A stretch of DNA of 64,000 nucleotides. Origin: Breviolum minutum Mf 1.05b.01. Taxonomy: Eukaryota > Sar > Dinophyceae > Suessiales > Symbiodiniaceae. The notes under the pieces were generated by a model. The model saw only the letters and a list, made by a program, of their open reading frames with translations, made no database searches and was not told the origin of the DNA. The DNA is taken from assembly GCA_000507305.1 (NCBI GenBank), contig DF243128.1, positions 1 to 64,000 of the forward strand, read 5' to 3'. Below, one piece after another: positions 10,403 through 20,400 of this stretch. The translations under genes were made by a program, and so were the position numbers. Position 1 is the first letter of the stretch; every line of letters begins with the position of its first letter.

Positions 10403-10927
10403 TTCGCCCTACGCGTCAATGAGGAAGTTTAACTTCGACATACAGAAATGCTATGTTCAACCTGGTAAAACATCGTATTTGTAAGATGCTAGGTTTAACC
10501 CAAACAAAGAATCCGTGACCTTGTGGGTATGGTTCTGCAACAGAGTCTGATAAGGAATGCTGAGCTTAGTACTTAAAGAAATCTCCAAAATTGGCAACAC
10601 ATTGAGGGTGAAGTACCGTGAAATACCCGTGAAATCCGCGTGAAATACCATGTTTACCCGTGAAATACTATTTTTAACCGTGAAGTTGGTCAGAGGTGGA
10701 ATGACGATGCAACTTTGCCAAACAGTTTATGCTTGCGAACAGTTTTCTTCTGGAAGTCAAAAACATACGCACTTGTGCAGTGTTTGCATTCCGTGAAATT
10801 GCAACGATACCAAGTGGGTGAAAGATCGCATTTGTTGGTTAAACATCGCATTTCTGGAAAATACCAATTAAACTTCGACATTTAACACATACTAAGTTGA
10901 ACTTCGGCGTTGGAAGGGCAGGGTTCG
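10403..10927. mobile_element. Inserted element, CCCT...AGGG ends, TTC(G) target duplication
   Basis: Module A normally reads ACTTCGTCCAGAC; here it is split as ACTTCG / TTCGTCCAGAC around 10407-10923 (517 bp). The ends are inverted: CCCTACGCGTCAATGAGG at left, and CCCTGCCCTTCCAACGCCG when the right end is reverse-complemented. AAGTTTAACTT (10425-10435) begins 18 bp from the left end and AAGTTGAACTT (10894-10904) ends 19 bp from the right end. Inside are CGTGAAA motifs with about 11-bp spacing. There is no long open frame, so it would be non-autonomous. The end pattern matches 51588-51946. The CCCT/AGGG ends recall piggyBac-type elements, but the duplicated target is TTC, not TTAA, so I do not assign a superfamily. 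Confidence 0.75.
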
Positions 10928-11005
10928 TCCAGACTGCAATTGAGGAGAAACTGATCCTTTGCTGTGTCTTAGTTTCTCCACTTGAGCGGGGCTAGAGCAC
11001 TTGAT
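10928..11005 (+). repeat. Remainder of module A after the insertion
   Basis: TCCAGACTGCAATTGAGGAG to GAGCACTTGATGGA completes the module A interrupted at 10403. Confidence 0.8.
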
Positions 11006-11689
11006 GGATTTATGCTGGCACACCGCAACCCTATGGGCAACCTACAGTCTTGCAAGTACAAGTTGCTCCTACGGGGTAAAGCTTGGAGGTGTCTTTCAAG
11101 CGACTAAAACGTTTTAATGTGCCTCGACTTTCCCTTGGAAAAAGAAACTGATTTCAAGTGTGGAAAGTCGCGAACCACTGAAATGCCAGAGTGAAAAGGT
11201 TCATGAAGAAGCTAGGTTCCCTCCCAAGCCGCACTGACGAGATCTTGTTCTTATACGTGAGCCCAAAATGAAACTGCTTAACAAAAAGGGCACAAAATTC
11301 CCGTCTTTGGTACCAACATAAGCTTTGAATTGAAACACTTCATAGGTTTTTTGTTGCCCAAGAATTCAACACGACACACTGCCGCATCGTCCGGTGTCAA
11401 CGTCGAGAATCGGGATTCTGAGAATTTCACACTTTTCAATCATATCTTGTTAAGGGAAGATGGCGAGGTTCCCCAAAAATCCCGTTGGCTCGAGAACTAG
11501 AAACACTATTTGGAATCCCTAAAACAAAAATCAAAGACATCAAAAGTTTCCTCTGGCTAAACCGGGCGTCTTCCACCAAAAAATATTGAAAAGCTGCCGG
11601 TATGACCCCCCAGTTTCATAACGGAACCTTTGGCAGCTTCGGTTTTTTCTTAACGTCAACTTTTCCACCGAAAAGAACACCGCCAGCCC
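11006..11689 (+). repeat. Module E copy
   Basis: It runs from TTTATGCTGGCACACCGC through CGACTAAAACGTTTTAATG and CGTCCGGTGTCAACGTCGA to GGCAGCTTCGGTTTTTTC. Its end resembles the core of module D. Other copies are at 21919, 26636, 29108, 40398, 42365 and 63936. It joins F copy 1 at about 11690. Confidence 0.85.
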
Positions 11690-13190
11690 AGCCTAGCAAC
11701 CCCAGTGGTTCAACCCTAGAGATTGGCAAAAAGGAACATGGCCCGACAAAAAGTCGCAACATGTTGATGACTCTTTTTTTAGAACAAAAAATCGGTGTAG
11801 ACCGCCGAGTTGCTCACCCCTGACTCCACCACTGCGCTTTCCAAATCTATCTCTAAAACACACAACAAAGAAAGCACCTGCGACGAAGCAAGACCATCCT
11901 TATGAGATGTCTTTAATCCAGGAAGTGAGGAAGGGTAGGATGGGTTTCCGGGACATATTGGAGATTCATCAACTTTTCTGCAACACATTAGGGATCTCTA
12001 TGTATACGTACCCTCCCGAAAAAAATGATCAATCAACTCGAGTTTTCTGAGGTGTTGTAGGAGCTGTTACTTGGTTACTTGGTTAAGTTTGAAACTTCTT
12101 TTGGGGTTGGCTGGTTGAATAGCCCTTTTCAAAAAACGAGTTTTTCTCACATTGAACAGTGGTTTGCAGTCAACTTGCCTGACGGACAGACTGCTACGCG
12201 AGATGGATCCCATTCGAACTGCTTAGCAGTCAGAGCGTTGGCCAGTTCTACGCGAAATCTGGAAAGTGGAAACTTGTTTTTTCCTACAAAAATTTGGGTT
12301 TCAAGAATCTAGTAATGCAACGACTCAGGTGCGCAACTTTTTGGGATGGTTCAACTGGACTATGCCGCATCCGGGCCGAAATTTGGTGGACGTGTGACGT
12401 GAAGCTGTGCAAAAACTTTTGGCGCAATCCTTGCCCAACAGCATTGCAACCAGATGGAACGATCACGAATCACAAGGAAATTGGACTTGGACGCCTTTTA
12501 CCAAGTTGGTTTCAAGAAGATATCTTTGCTCGTCAAGTCCAAGTTGACAGGCGTGAGCTCAGATGAAGTTACACCAAGATCTTCTACAGGTCACACTCTG
12601 ATGGGTCTACACTGTATTCACCGGATTTTGAAACAGAATCTTAGAATCCAAAGCCAATCTCCTGAGCAAAAGCTCTGTTACAAGGCAAGGTGATTCTATG
12701 GCATGGTAACGTCAAGGCCTTTCACATATTTTGAACGCTCTGCGTCAAGATTTTCTGGAGCATCATTGAATAGAATTGTAGAAATCTATGTTCCCGTATC
12801 ACCAAATTGATACCTTGAGCCAAATGAAAGGTGACACGTCATTTTTGTTGGTTTCCAACTATGTTTGAACTGATTTGGTACCATCAACAAACACTCCCAT
12901 CAGTGACTGTCAAGAGCCTCAGATTCTCCAAAAATCTGTATGTCTGTCCACATGGTCCTTGGCCAACACATCTATGTCGGCATGTAAAGACGAAAAAATG
13001 TATGTATGTGAACATGGAAACGCGAAAGCATGTACCTGCGCAAAAAATGTTAGCATCTTGAATGTAACTATGAAATGTATATTTGATATTTGAATTTTCG
13101 TGTATTTGTAAGTATGAATATTTCAATATATGTACACTGTATGCATGTAAATATGTATCGGGTTCTTGCCGAGGGTTCTTGCGGGAAAAG
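11690..13190 (+). repeat. Module F copy 1, 5' part (matches 31850-33300)
   Basis: From CCTAGCAACCCCAGTGGTTC this follows copy 2. Copy 1 has about 37 extra bases at about 12163-12200. The frame at 12294-12566 (90 codons, WDGSTGLCRIRAEIWW) and the frame at 12454-12693 are also open in copy 2, but I recognise no domain, and another frame of the same stretch is equally gene-like with two stops. Probably a decayed coding region of unknown origin. 12900-13190 is AT-rich with GTATGT runs. Confidence 0.7.
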
Positions 13191-13194
13191 CACT

Positions 13195-13400
13195 ATCATC
13201 AAAGACTGCTGAAGTGATGGCTGCCTTGAAAGACTCTCATCAAAGACTGCGGAACTGATGGTTGTCTGCAAAGGCTGTCTTCAAGAAAGACTGTCATCAA
13301 AGACTGCCGAAGTGATGGCTGTCTTCAAAGACTGACCCCAGAAAAGACGGGTGAAAAATGCTGAAGTGGTGGTTGTCTTGCGGGGCTAGACTGCCGAATA
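13195..13400 (+). repeat. Minisatellite, ATCAAAGACTGC units, 3-4 copies
   Basis: Units begin ATCAAAGACTGC and contain GAAGTGATGGCTGTCTT. Unit lengths vary from about 40 to 60 bp. F copies 2 and 3 have five units at 33310-33600 and 56859-57150. Minus-strand frames over the array (SAVFDESLSRQPSLQQSL) are by-products of the repeat. Confidence 0.85.
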
Positions 13401-13766
13401 ATAGCTGGAGAAGAATTCTGCAAATGGAAATCTGGAAAAAAAAAATCTGCAAAAGTAGTCTTCCTCTTAAAAAGTCCATTAAAATCTATCTTTTTCTCCT
13501 GGGCACAGGGACCGCGCCTCCGATTTGACAACCCTGGGGTCACTCCGTGCTGATCGGACGATGTGGATGTTTTGTAGCATTTTTGCTATGAATTTTGCTT
13601 AGGTGTGTTTTGCTGGATTCAATCCTGTCGGATGCAACTGTTGTTTGAGTTAACTTGTGAGTTGCAGCTTTCGCAGCTATTTGTGCTTTTCAAGGAAACG
13701 AGTTTATTAGGTATTTTACGAGGTTGAGTTGTGCGTGACTCGATCCTTTACTTCTATGTGGCAACC
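13401..13766 (+). other. Conserved leader region of module F
   Basis: This 370-bp stretch up to the ATG at 13767 is highly similar in all three F copies (33610-33974 and 57160-57518). It includes GACAACCCTGGGGTCACTCC and GTTGGATTCAATCCTGTCGG-like text. Its conservation and position would fit a promoter or 5' leader. I see no TATA element I would trust. Confidence 0.45.
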
Positions 13767-13889
13767 ATGTCAAAGATTGATAGTGAACCTTTTGGACGCG
13801 TGCATTTGTTAAGAGTGGTTGCGGTCGTTTCACCTTGTGTTCCTGCAGCACCAGCAAGCTCGGCATCTTCCTCTGGGACATCTATATGA
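13767..13889 (+). pseudogene. Short open frame at the start of F copy 1 (40 codons)
   Basis: The context AACCATGTC opens MSKIDSEPFGRVHLLRVV..., which ends at TGA 13887-13889. In copies 2 and 3 the same start leads into a longer frame because about 200 bp, present there, is missing here. This copy jumps from TTCCTGCAGCACC straight to TGGGACATCTATATGAAG. I do not recognise the protein. It may be the amino end of the gene whose repeated domain follows. Confidence 0.35.
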
Positions 13890-13903
13890 AGACGGTGTGA
13901 GGG

Positions 13904-14145
13904 GAGCTACGACTACCACATCCAGAGGGACGGAAAGCGTGGTTGAGAGCTGAGATAGAGTCAATGTTTTTGAAACGTAGCAGTCATGACAAGCCTCCAT
14001 TGTTGGACGTGTGCTGTTCTTTGAATGTGGCTGCTGCAAACGCTGGGGGTCAGCTGAGCAAGAAGGAGCTGGTGACGATGCGGTCGAAAAACTCATGAGT
14101 GAGACCAGGCATGTGGTGGAATCGGCTTCTTCTTCTGCCAGCTAA
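13904..14145 (+). pseudogene. Helical repeat unit 1, frameshifted (F copy 1)
   Basis: The frame from 13904 reads ELRLPHPEGRKAWLRAEIES, then MFLKRSSHDK, LLDVCCSLNVAAAN, GGQLSKKELVT. One base missing near 14076, relative to copies 2 and 3, shifts the rest (AVEKLMSETRHVVESASSSA), which ends at TAA 14143-14145. It aligns with units 2 to 4 as one member of an approximately 80-residue repeated unit. The family is unknown to me. Confidence 0.5.
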
Positions 14146-14457
14146 GGTGTGGACTCCGCTGTAGTCAGGAGGTATGTGGAACTGCTTCGACTGGAAGAAC
14201 AGCGAAGCAGGTTGGAGAGAGACTTGAAGGCTTTGTTGCTGAAAGCTAGCAAAACTGGGAAGCTTTCGTTGGTGGACATTGCCTGGTTCTTGACACTACG
14301 AGTTGGACACGCAAGCGGCGGATGGTTTTGCAAGGATGATATTGTTTCCAACATAGTGGACAAGTTGGTTGGAGAACTGCTGGATACCAGTGCAGCGGCA
14401 TCGGCTCCGGCGATGGGCTTTGCGTTTGCATTACAACGTTTTTTGTCACATTTGTAA
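14146..14457 (+). pseudogene. Helical repeat unit 2, best-preserved copy
   Basis: This unit continues in the frame that unit 1 would have had, through the TAA at 14143. It reads VRRYVELLRLEEQRSRLERD, LKALLLKASKTGKLSLVDIA, WFLTLRVGHASGG, KDDIVSNIVDKLVGELLDTS, and ends at TAA 14455-14457. The pattern is two amphipathic helices, a SLVD(I) core, a Gly-rich turn and a K(D/E)(D/E)(I)VSNI(V)DKL helix. I do not recognise it as a named domain. The canonical GTAAGT just after the unit (about 14474) could be a splice donor, so an exon structure is possible. That GTAAGT is GTAACT in copies 2 and 3. Confidence 0.5.
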
Positions 14458-14553
14458 TGCTTCCAAATGTTCGTTGTAAGTAGGTTTGGGTGTGTGTTGT
14501 ATGATGCAAGGAGTGTGTGTGGCCTGATGCAGGCAGTTTTTTAAGATGCAGAG

Positions 14554-14886
14554 ATGACATTTCAAAGTGACGGTGATGATGGTGATGAGTCAGTTTCAGC
14601 CAGCGACTATGTAGAACAGCTTCGCACGGATTTAATGTAACAACCTGCGCATGAGCGGCGAAGAATGTTGCAGTTCGACTTGAAGGTTTTGTCGCTGAAA
14701 GCTAGCAAAAACGGGAAGACTTCGTTGGTGGACATCTGCCATTTCATGACACTACCAGCTGCAAAATCAAACAGCAGCGGAAGGCTTTCCAAGGATGAGA
14801 TCGTGTCCAACATCATGGACAAGTTGATTGAAGAACTGCCGGATACCAGTGCAGCTGCAGTCCGTGACCAGCATGGCTATACCTGA
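14554..14886 (+). pseudogene. Helical repeat unit 4 with in-frame TAA (F copy 1)
   Basis: An ATG at 14554 opens MTFQSDGDDGDE, then SVSASDYVEQLRTDLM and TAA (14638-14640). The same frame continues with QPAHERRRMLQFDLKVLSLK, ASKNGKTSLVDICHFMT, KDEIVSNIMDKLIEELPDTS, to TGA 14884-14886. The TAA sits where the related unit 3 has CAA (Gln), and it is present in all three F copies. The leucine-rich repeat frame overlaps the 3' end in another phase, so the ancestral gene probably joined this unit to the LRR. Confidence 0.5.
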
Positions 14887-15190
14887 GTCCGTGACACTCA
14901 TCGGGGACTATGCCTTTGCAAATTGCGAATGTTTGTCTGAGGTTACAATAATTGGGTCGGTTGAAGAAATTGGACAGCACGCCTTCAAAAATTGTTATTC
15001 TTTGACAAACCTCCTTATCCATTAGCGGGTGCCATTCATTGGAACCGGTGCCTTTGTACGTTGCAGGTAATTGGCAAGCATCTACATGCCTGCGTCTTTC
15101 GAGGTACTTTTGTGTGAAAACGTACCAAACCAATTTATCGTGTCCCTTGTCAGGCTTCGCCTTTTACCGCATTACCGCTGGGTTCAAAAG
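14828..15190 (+). pseudogene. BspA-type leucine-rich repeat (LRR_5) remnant, copy 1
   Basis: From 14873 the frame reads MAIPESVTLIGDYAFANCEC, LSEVTIIGSVEEIGQHAFKN, CYSLTNLLIH, then TAG (15023-15025), RVPFIGTGAFVRCR, TAA (15068-15070), and LASIYMPASFEVLLC. The IP.SVT.IG..AF.NC..L pattern is characteristic of the BspA/LRR_5 family, usually a surface or interaction repeat. Only about two full repeats are left against many in typical members, and two in-frame stops make it a pseudogene under the standard code. This is the only named domain in the window. Confidence 0.65.
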
Positions 15191-15695
15191 TTTTTCTTGT
15201 GTCATGTATGCACTTTTGCTTGATTCAAGTTTTTGCTGGATTCAAGTTGACGGTTGTACTGAAATTGTTAACGTTGAATTTTGTTGGATTCAACTTTTGC
15301 TGGATTCAACGTTTGCTTTCGATACTCCTTGCACTGCTCATCTCTGCAATCCTCTCCAACATTTCATTTATCAAACTGTCTTCCTTGCTTTCGAGATATC
15401 CGGCGTCTAGTTTTGGGACTTCACCTTGTTAAGTTGTTTTCCCTCGTAAAACCCGAAGGGAAGTCCGAAAATCAGCAGGTCATTTACCTGGCAAAAAATT
15501 CATCCAACTGAATAAACCTATTTTACAAGCAATTTGCTTCCAGCCTCCGCACAACTTTCCACACCAACATCTGTCCTAACCTTGTCCCTTTGAGCGCACT
15601 TGGTTTTTTTTTCCGCGACGCGTCCCATTGTAGCCGTGAAACTCATCGCCAGGCGCATTTGGTGGCCTGAAATAGCAATTTGGGATGGGAGCACT
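15191..15695 (+). repeat. Module F copy 1, 3' part with TTGCTGGATTCAA minisatellite
   Basis: Between about 15213 and 15312 the motif TTTTGCTGGATTCAA occurs four times in slightly changed forms. The stretch to 15695 matches 36190-36742 and 59735-60287. Frames of 76-123 codons here overlap each other and change between copies. Confidence 0.8.
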
Positions 15696-16560
15696 TCAGA
15701 ACGTAACGGTTGGCAAACCTCTACGAAAAATGTAAGCTTCATGGGAAACACACCGTTATTTGGGGGGTAAGCACCTCATGGTCGGTGTATGGTAAGTAAA
15801 CTCAATATCATTATGTCAAATTCATCAGTGAGCTACCGTCATAAGCGCTTATGAACCTTTTTGGAGTGACGAATCATAGAAAAAAACGTCTTGAGACATC
15901 CTAGAACCTGTCGGTCGCCATGCAACATGACCAGCAAAACGCCAGGGAAGAGGTGCATTTCTTAAGCATAGACCTTGAGCAGTTGAGCAGTTGACTAAAC
16001 TTGAATGTTCATTCTCTCATGTACACCCCGAGTCTTTATTATCTCTTCAACAGTTGATAAATTGTGTGGCTTCCAGCTATCGAGAGTCGAAACTTGTCAA
16101 AAGAGGTCACACCCTGGAAATGGTTTTCATTCTCGGGCATACGCCAACACAAGATTTGTGGGAAGACCACTGTGGAGCGTATTTTATTGTGACAAAAAAT
16201 ATGGTGTGAAGGATGTGTCTACACTTCAGACTTGGAATAACTCCAACGATGGCCTTCATGCCAACCTGGTCATTGTCGAAGAAAGGAAGCCGATTCTGAC
16301 CTGGTGACAACCCGGTTGCCACATTTGGCCCACCGAACCAGCGGTTCCATGCAGTCTGTCCAGTCCGTCCTGACGTCGATATGCTTCTTTATTTTGGTTT
16401 GTATCAAGAGCATTTAAAGTACTTCAAAAAGGGAAGTTCTTTTTGCATTTTTTGTTTCTCGAAGGCAAAGGATTAGCAGGTTGAATAGAAATGTCCTGCC
16501 TGACTCTCTTGGTCGCTTGGGGACATGATGATTTCTTGGGCGGGAAGAAAAAACACCATT
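15696..16560. other. Unique stretch with broken frames on both strands
   Basis: There is no match elsewhere in the window. A plus frame (16005-16307) ends YCDKKYGVKDVSTLQTWNNS... and a minus frame (16322-16107) reads NRLPFFDNDQVGMKAIVG.... Each is only partly convincing and I cannot assign a family. A perfect 16-bp palindrome TCATAAGCGCTTATGA lies at 15839-15854. Possibly a decayed host or transposon gene. Confidence 0.35.
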
Positions 16561-17720
16561 CCCAAAATTGCGAAAAAACCTCGCCCCCAACTACCAAGTT
16601 GCACCCCTCCGCGCCTTGGGCAAACAACGGAACAAACACCCATCTGCGCGGTGATCGGCCGTGGCCACAGCAGACACGTTGAAAACGAAGTGCAACTAGC
16701 AACCACAGTGGTGGCCAAGATCCGTGGCAATTCCACAGTGTCGTTTGGTACGGCCAGCTGTAGAAGCAACTTGGAGTGATATTCGACTTGCCCTAATTTC
16801 ATGAGCAACGTGGATCCTTGAAAGTGATGGTCATTTGTTGAAGCTTGGATAGTTTCTTTTGAAAAGGGGTCCTTTGCTTGGAAGGAAGCTGTCATAGCAC
16901 AGAGTCACAACTTGGACGTCCAAAGCTTCTCAAACTCTCTGCTTTGAGCTCGGAGCTGAGAGTTTTTTGTGCTTTCTGGTCTTGAAAACCCATGTTTCGG
17001 CAACTTGGAAAACCCTCTTACCAATAGCTGCACCAATGCCACCTATCAAATTCAAAACAAGCCTATCCTCTTCGGAGTTCCGGCGCGTGATGTCAGAAAT
17101 GAATTACATCTATGCCCCACGAAAACACCAAACGCCATCTCTTGTGGTTTAGGCCCATCATTTCCATCCAGGTGTACGAATTTCCAGTTGCTGACACATC
17201 ACCTTTCTTACCACAGCTGTGAAGCACTGAAGCACTTTTGATGTCCGTCTCTTATGACCTCTTCAAACTAACGCCATCTTCCAAATCACAACTCCAATTT
17301 CTCACAGAAGTGTTGGGGTAAACAACACAAGTGCAGTAAGGACAATCTGGGTCACAGCTTACACTACCAACTTTAAAACTCAAGCCACCTTTAGTTGGTT
17401 TAAACCACACATCTGAAACCTCCCCTGGTGTCCTGTTCTCTCAAACATGACATCCATTGACCTGGTTGCAAAAGACTTCCCAAAAACGGCTGAAGCGCCG
17501 CACCGTCGAGTTTTTTTAAATCATTGAACCTCCCAACCCAGAAAAACGCAGCGTCATGGGCTGAAAACGATGGTCCAATTTTTCGTACTTGGCAATGCCG
17601 CTATAGATACCGCCAATTTTAGAACTGCCGTTGGGCCATGAAAGGATTTGTCCCTTGATGTCCCAAACCGCTATCGTAAGGTGGTTTTCAACCGACGTCT
17701 AACTTGAAAACAAATCGTTC
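16561..17720 (+). repeat. Module G copy 2
   Basis: This is the duplicate of 3241-4340. The minus-strand remnant (about 17110-16850) keeps the frame LIGGIGAAIGKRVFQVAETW and the shared TGA. Further left on minus (about 17450-17290) is the SCDPDCPYCTCVVYP segment. Substitutions and an in-frame 6-bp insertion (TTCAAA, about 17050) separate the copies. Confidence 0.85.
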
Positions 17721-18630
17721 GATTTCCCATGGAACCGAATACTGTTTATGTATTGGAGTCGAGGCTTGTTTCTATGGATGGTGCAACGCAAATCCCGATT
17801 TCGGAATTTGAAGCGAGTAGATGGCACAACTCAAGAGTTTGTGTCTGGTACTTTCAGGGTCTTTCAGGTCTGGAAATTCCGATTCTGCCTACTGGGAACC
17901 AAATACTTCATGTCGGTAAATAATTGCAGCTGCTCACACATAAACTTCGGCCAGACTGCAGTTGAGGGGATACTGATCCTTTGCTGTGACTTAGTTTCTC
18001 CACTTGAGCAGCGCTAAAGCACTTGATGGATTTGAATATCGCATGAGCTTGCTTCCGCGCCTGCTTTCCAGGGACAGACATGCTGGCGCCAGCTTACGTG
18101 AACGCACGTGGATGAACCTCGTTTTGATTTCGTTTTGCACGGGTTTGACAGTAGATGGCACAACTATGCGCCCTTGGAAATGCCATAAGTGGCTCAACGC
18201 CAATTTTAGAAATGTAGTTGGGCCATCTATGGATTTTTCTGTGCATATCCAATATCCCAAACACTTATCTTGAGGTGGTTTTCAACTGACGTCTAACTTG
18301 AGAACAAATCGTTCGATTTCCCATGGAACCGAATACTGTTTATGTATTGGAGTCTAACCTCTATGAATGGTGCAACGCAAATCTCGATTTCGGAATTTGA
18401 AGCGAGGAGATGGCACAAGTCAAAAGTTTGTGTCTGGCTGGTACTTTCAGGTCTGGAAATTCCAATTCTGCCTGCTGGCCAAATACTTGATCTAGGCAAA
18501 AAGTTGCTGCTGCTCACACATAAACTTCGGCCAGACTGCAGTTGCGGAGAAACTGAGCAACCAATCCTTTGCTGTGTCTGAAATTCTCCAGTTGAGCGGG
18601 GCTAAAGCACTGGATAGACTTGAATATCGC
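17721..18630 (+). repeat. Modules A, B, A
   Basis: A lies at 17721-18030, B at 18030-18290 (palindrome at 18082-18093), and the second A at 18312-18620. 17880-18240 is almost identical to 21180-21540. Confidence 0.85.
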
Positions 18631-19390
18631 ATGATATTCACTGCTGAATCGGCGTTTTGGACGAGCGGTTTGTGAAGGAGGGCATTTTACGTTCGTAGAA
18701 GCTTGAAGGGTTTGCATAGGCCTTTTGAACGAATCTTTGAACGCAAACTGAATGTTATTTGAACCCTATTTTGAACATTCTTCGAAATGGACAAGTCTTG
18801 TGTCCCACTTCCTAACTTGCAGTCAGTGAAACAAAAAGTACTGACTTTGCTGGCAAAGTTCTACTGCATTTGGTTTTGCAGTGCTCCTACGAGTATGGAT
18901 AGATGTTTGTCAAAGATATTGGTCACATGACATGGCGTCCTCCACCAAGAAATGCCACGACTACGAAACCTCCAGTTTCTGTGTAGCCTTTGGCAGCTTG
19001 GGTTGTTTCTTCACGTCAACTTTTCCCGCTTTAAAACACCACCAGCCCTGCACTCTGTTGCAAAGTGCTTCGCAGCTTCAACTCAGCACTGGCGCCTTTG
19101 AAAAACGAAACTTCAAAAACTGCTGGATCCTAAAACCCTCTACGAATCAATCTTCAGCAGCGTTTTTTTTTTGAGAGCATACCTTACGGGTAGGCCTCTG
19201 CCTACCCGCAGCTTATACAGTCTGCGAGGCCTTCCATAGCCTCCACGTAGCCCACATATCCCAAAAAAACACGGCGTTTCGGTCGAGCGCAAAGCGCTGC
19301 CGTTGGCAATTCCTAGCTGTTGCTGCTAAGGTTCAACTGTGGAAATTTCCCAGCTTTGGGAATACAAATTTCAGGGCACGGCTGCATTCG
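18631..19390 (+). repeat. Module C (5' part) then module D
   Basis: C lies at 18650-18885. D runs from about 18911 (ATGGCGTCCTCCACC) to 19270 with a shortened tail of CCTCCACGTAG type. The D to C linking segment follows to 19390. Confidence 0.8.
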
Positions 19391-20400
19391 GCGTTTTGGA
19401 CGAACAATTGGTGAAGGAGGGCATTTTACGTGCGTAGAAGCTTGAAGGGTTTGCGAAAGCATTTCGAACGAATCTTGGAACCCAAATGGAATGTTGTTTG
19501 AACCCTATTTTGAACATTCTTCGAAATGGACAAGTCTTGTGTCCCACTTCCTAATTTGCAGTCAGTGAAACAAAAAGGTACTGACTTTGTGGACAAAGTA
19601 CCTCTTAGTTGCGGGGTGGGCAGGGCTGGATAAGGGCACCCCTTTTTCTTGTTCTACATGTGTGGAAGAGCCATACACATCACTCACTGAGTTTGCAACA
19701 AATCAGTTCCCTTTCTAAGAACAGACAATATTTGGTATTTCAGAGCATCTAACTCACAACGGCATGCCCTGGGCATGCTGTCTTTGGCAGGGTCTGTTCC
19801 AGCTCCTTGCGAACGACGAACATACACACGAAAACAAAATCCGCCAGCAATGAAGTTCAGGCGAGTTCAGGCAAATAAGGGTATGAAACCAAAAACGGCA
19901 AAAGGGCAGCACTGGGCGACTGAGAACTACTGTATTTGGTTTGCCGTGATAATTTCCACTGTTGGGTCTTACTAGGTAAGGGCTTATTTCATCAACAATT
20001 CTTGAAGACCATCTTTGGCTTCGGTAGCATATGGCAACTTAGGATATAACATCTTGATATATAGATGTTTTACTTGCCACAGATGAACGTTCTTTCAACA
20101 TGCTCCTAAGAGTATGGATGCTCAAAGAAAAACACTGAACTGCACAAAGGCAAATTGAAAAGGCAAATTGAAAGGCTTTTTATACATGTGGCAGCCTCGC
20201 AGCCTTCTTATGAAACGACACTCCGTTGCAAAGGAGTGGAGCTGGGAGAAATGTCTCCGTCTTCTAAGCTTTCCGAAGGGCCATGTATGGGTTTGTCCCT
20301 TCATGTCCCAAACGGTTCTCTTAGGGTTGTTTTCAACTAACTTCTAACTTGAGAACAAATCGTTCGATTTCCCATGGATCGGAATATGTACTGCTTATGA
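19391..20400 (+). repeat. Module C with internal C' and module C end
   Basis: C starts at 19394. C' with its palindrome at 19762-19778 interrupts it. The rest of C resumes at about 19925 and runs to CCCATGGATCGGAATATG at about 20390. Confidence 0.8.

Noticed and set aside
13195-13400. CRISPR-like array
   Set aside because: Units are contiguous degenerate minisatellite units of uneven length, without unique spacers, in a eukaryotic context.
16005-16322. Transposase remnant on either strand at 16.0-16.3 kb
   Set aside because: Frames on both strands are partial and I see no catalytic triad; naming a family would be a guess.
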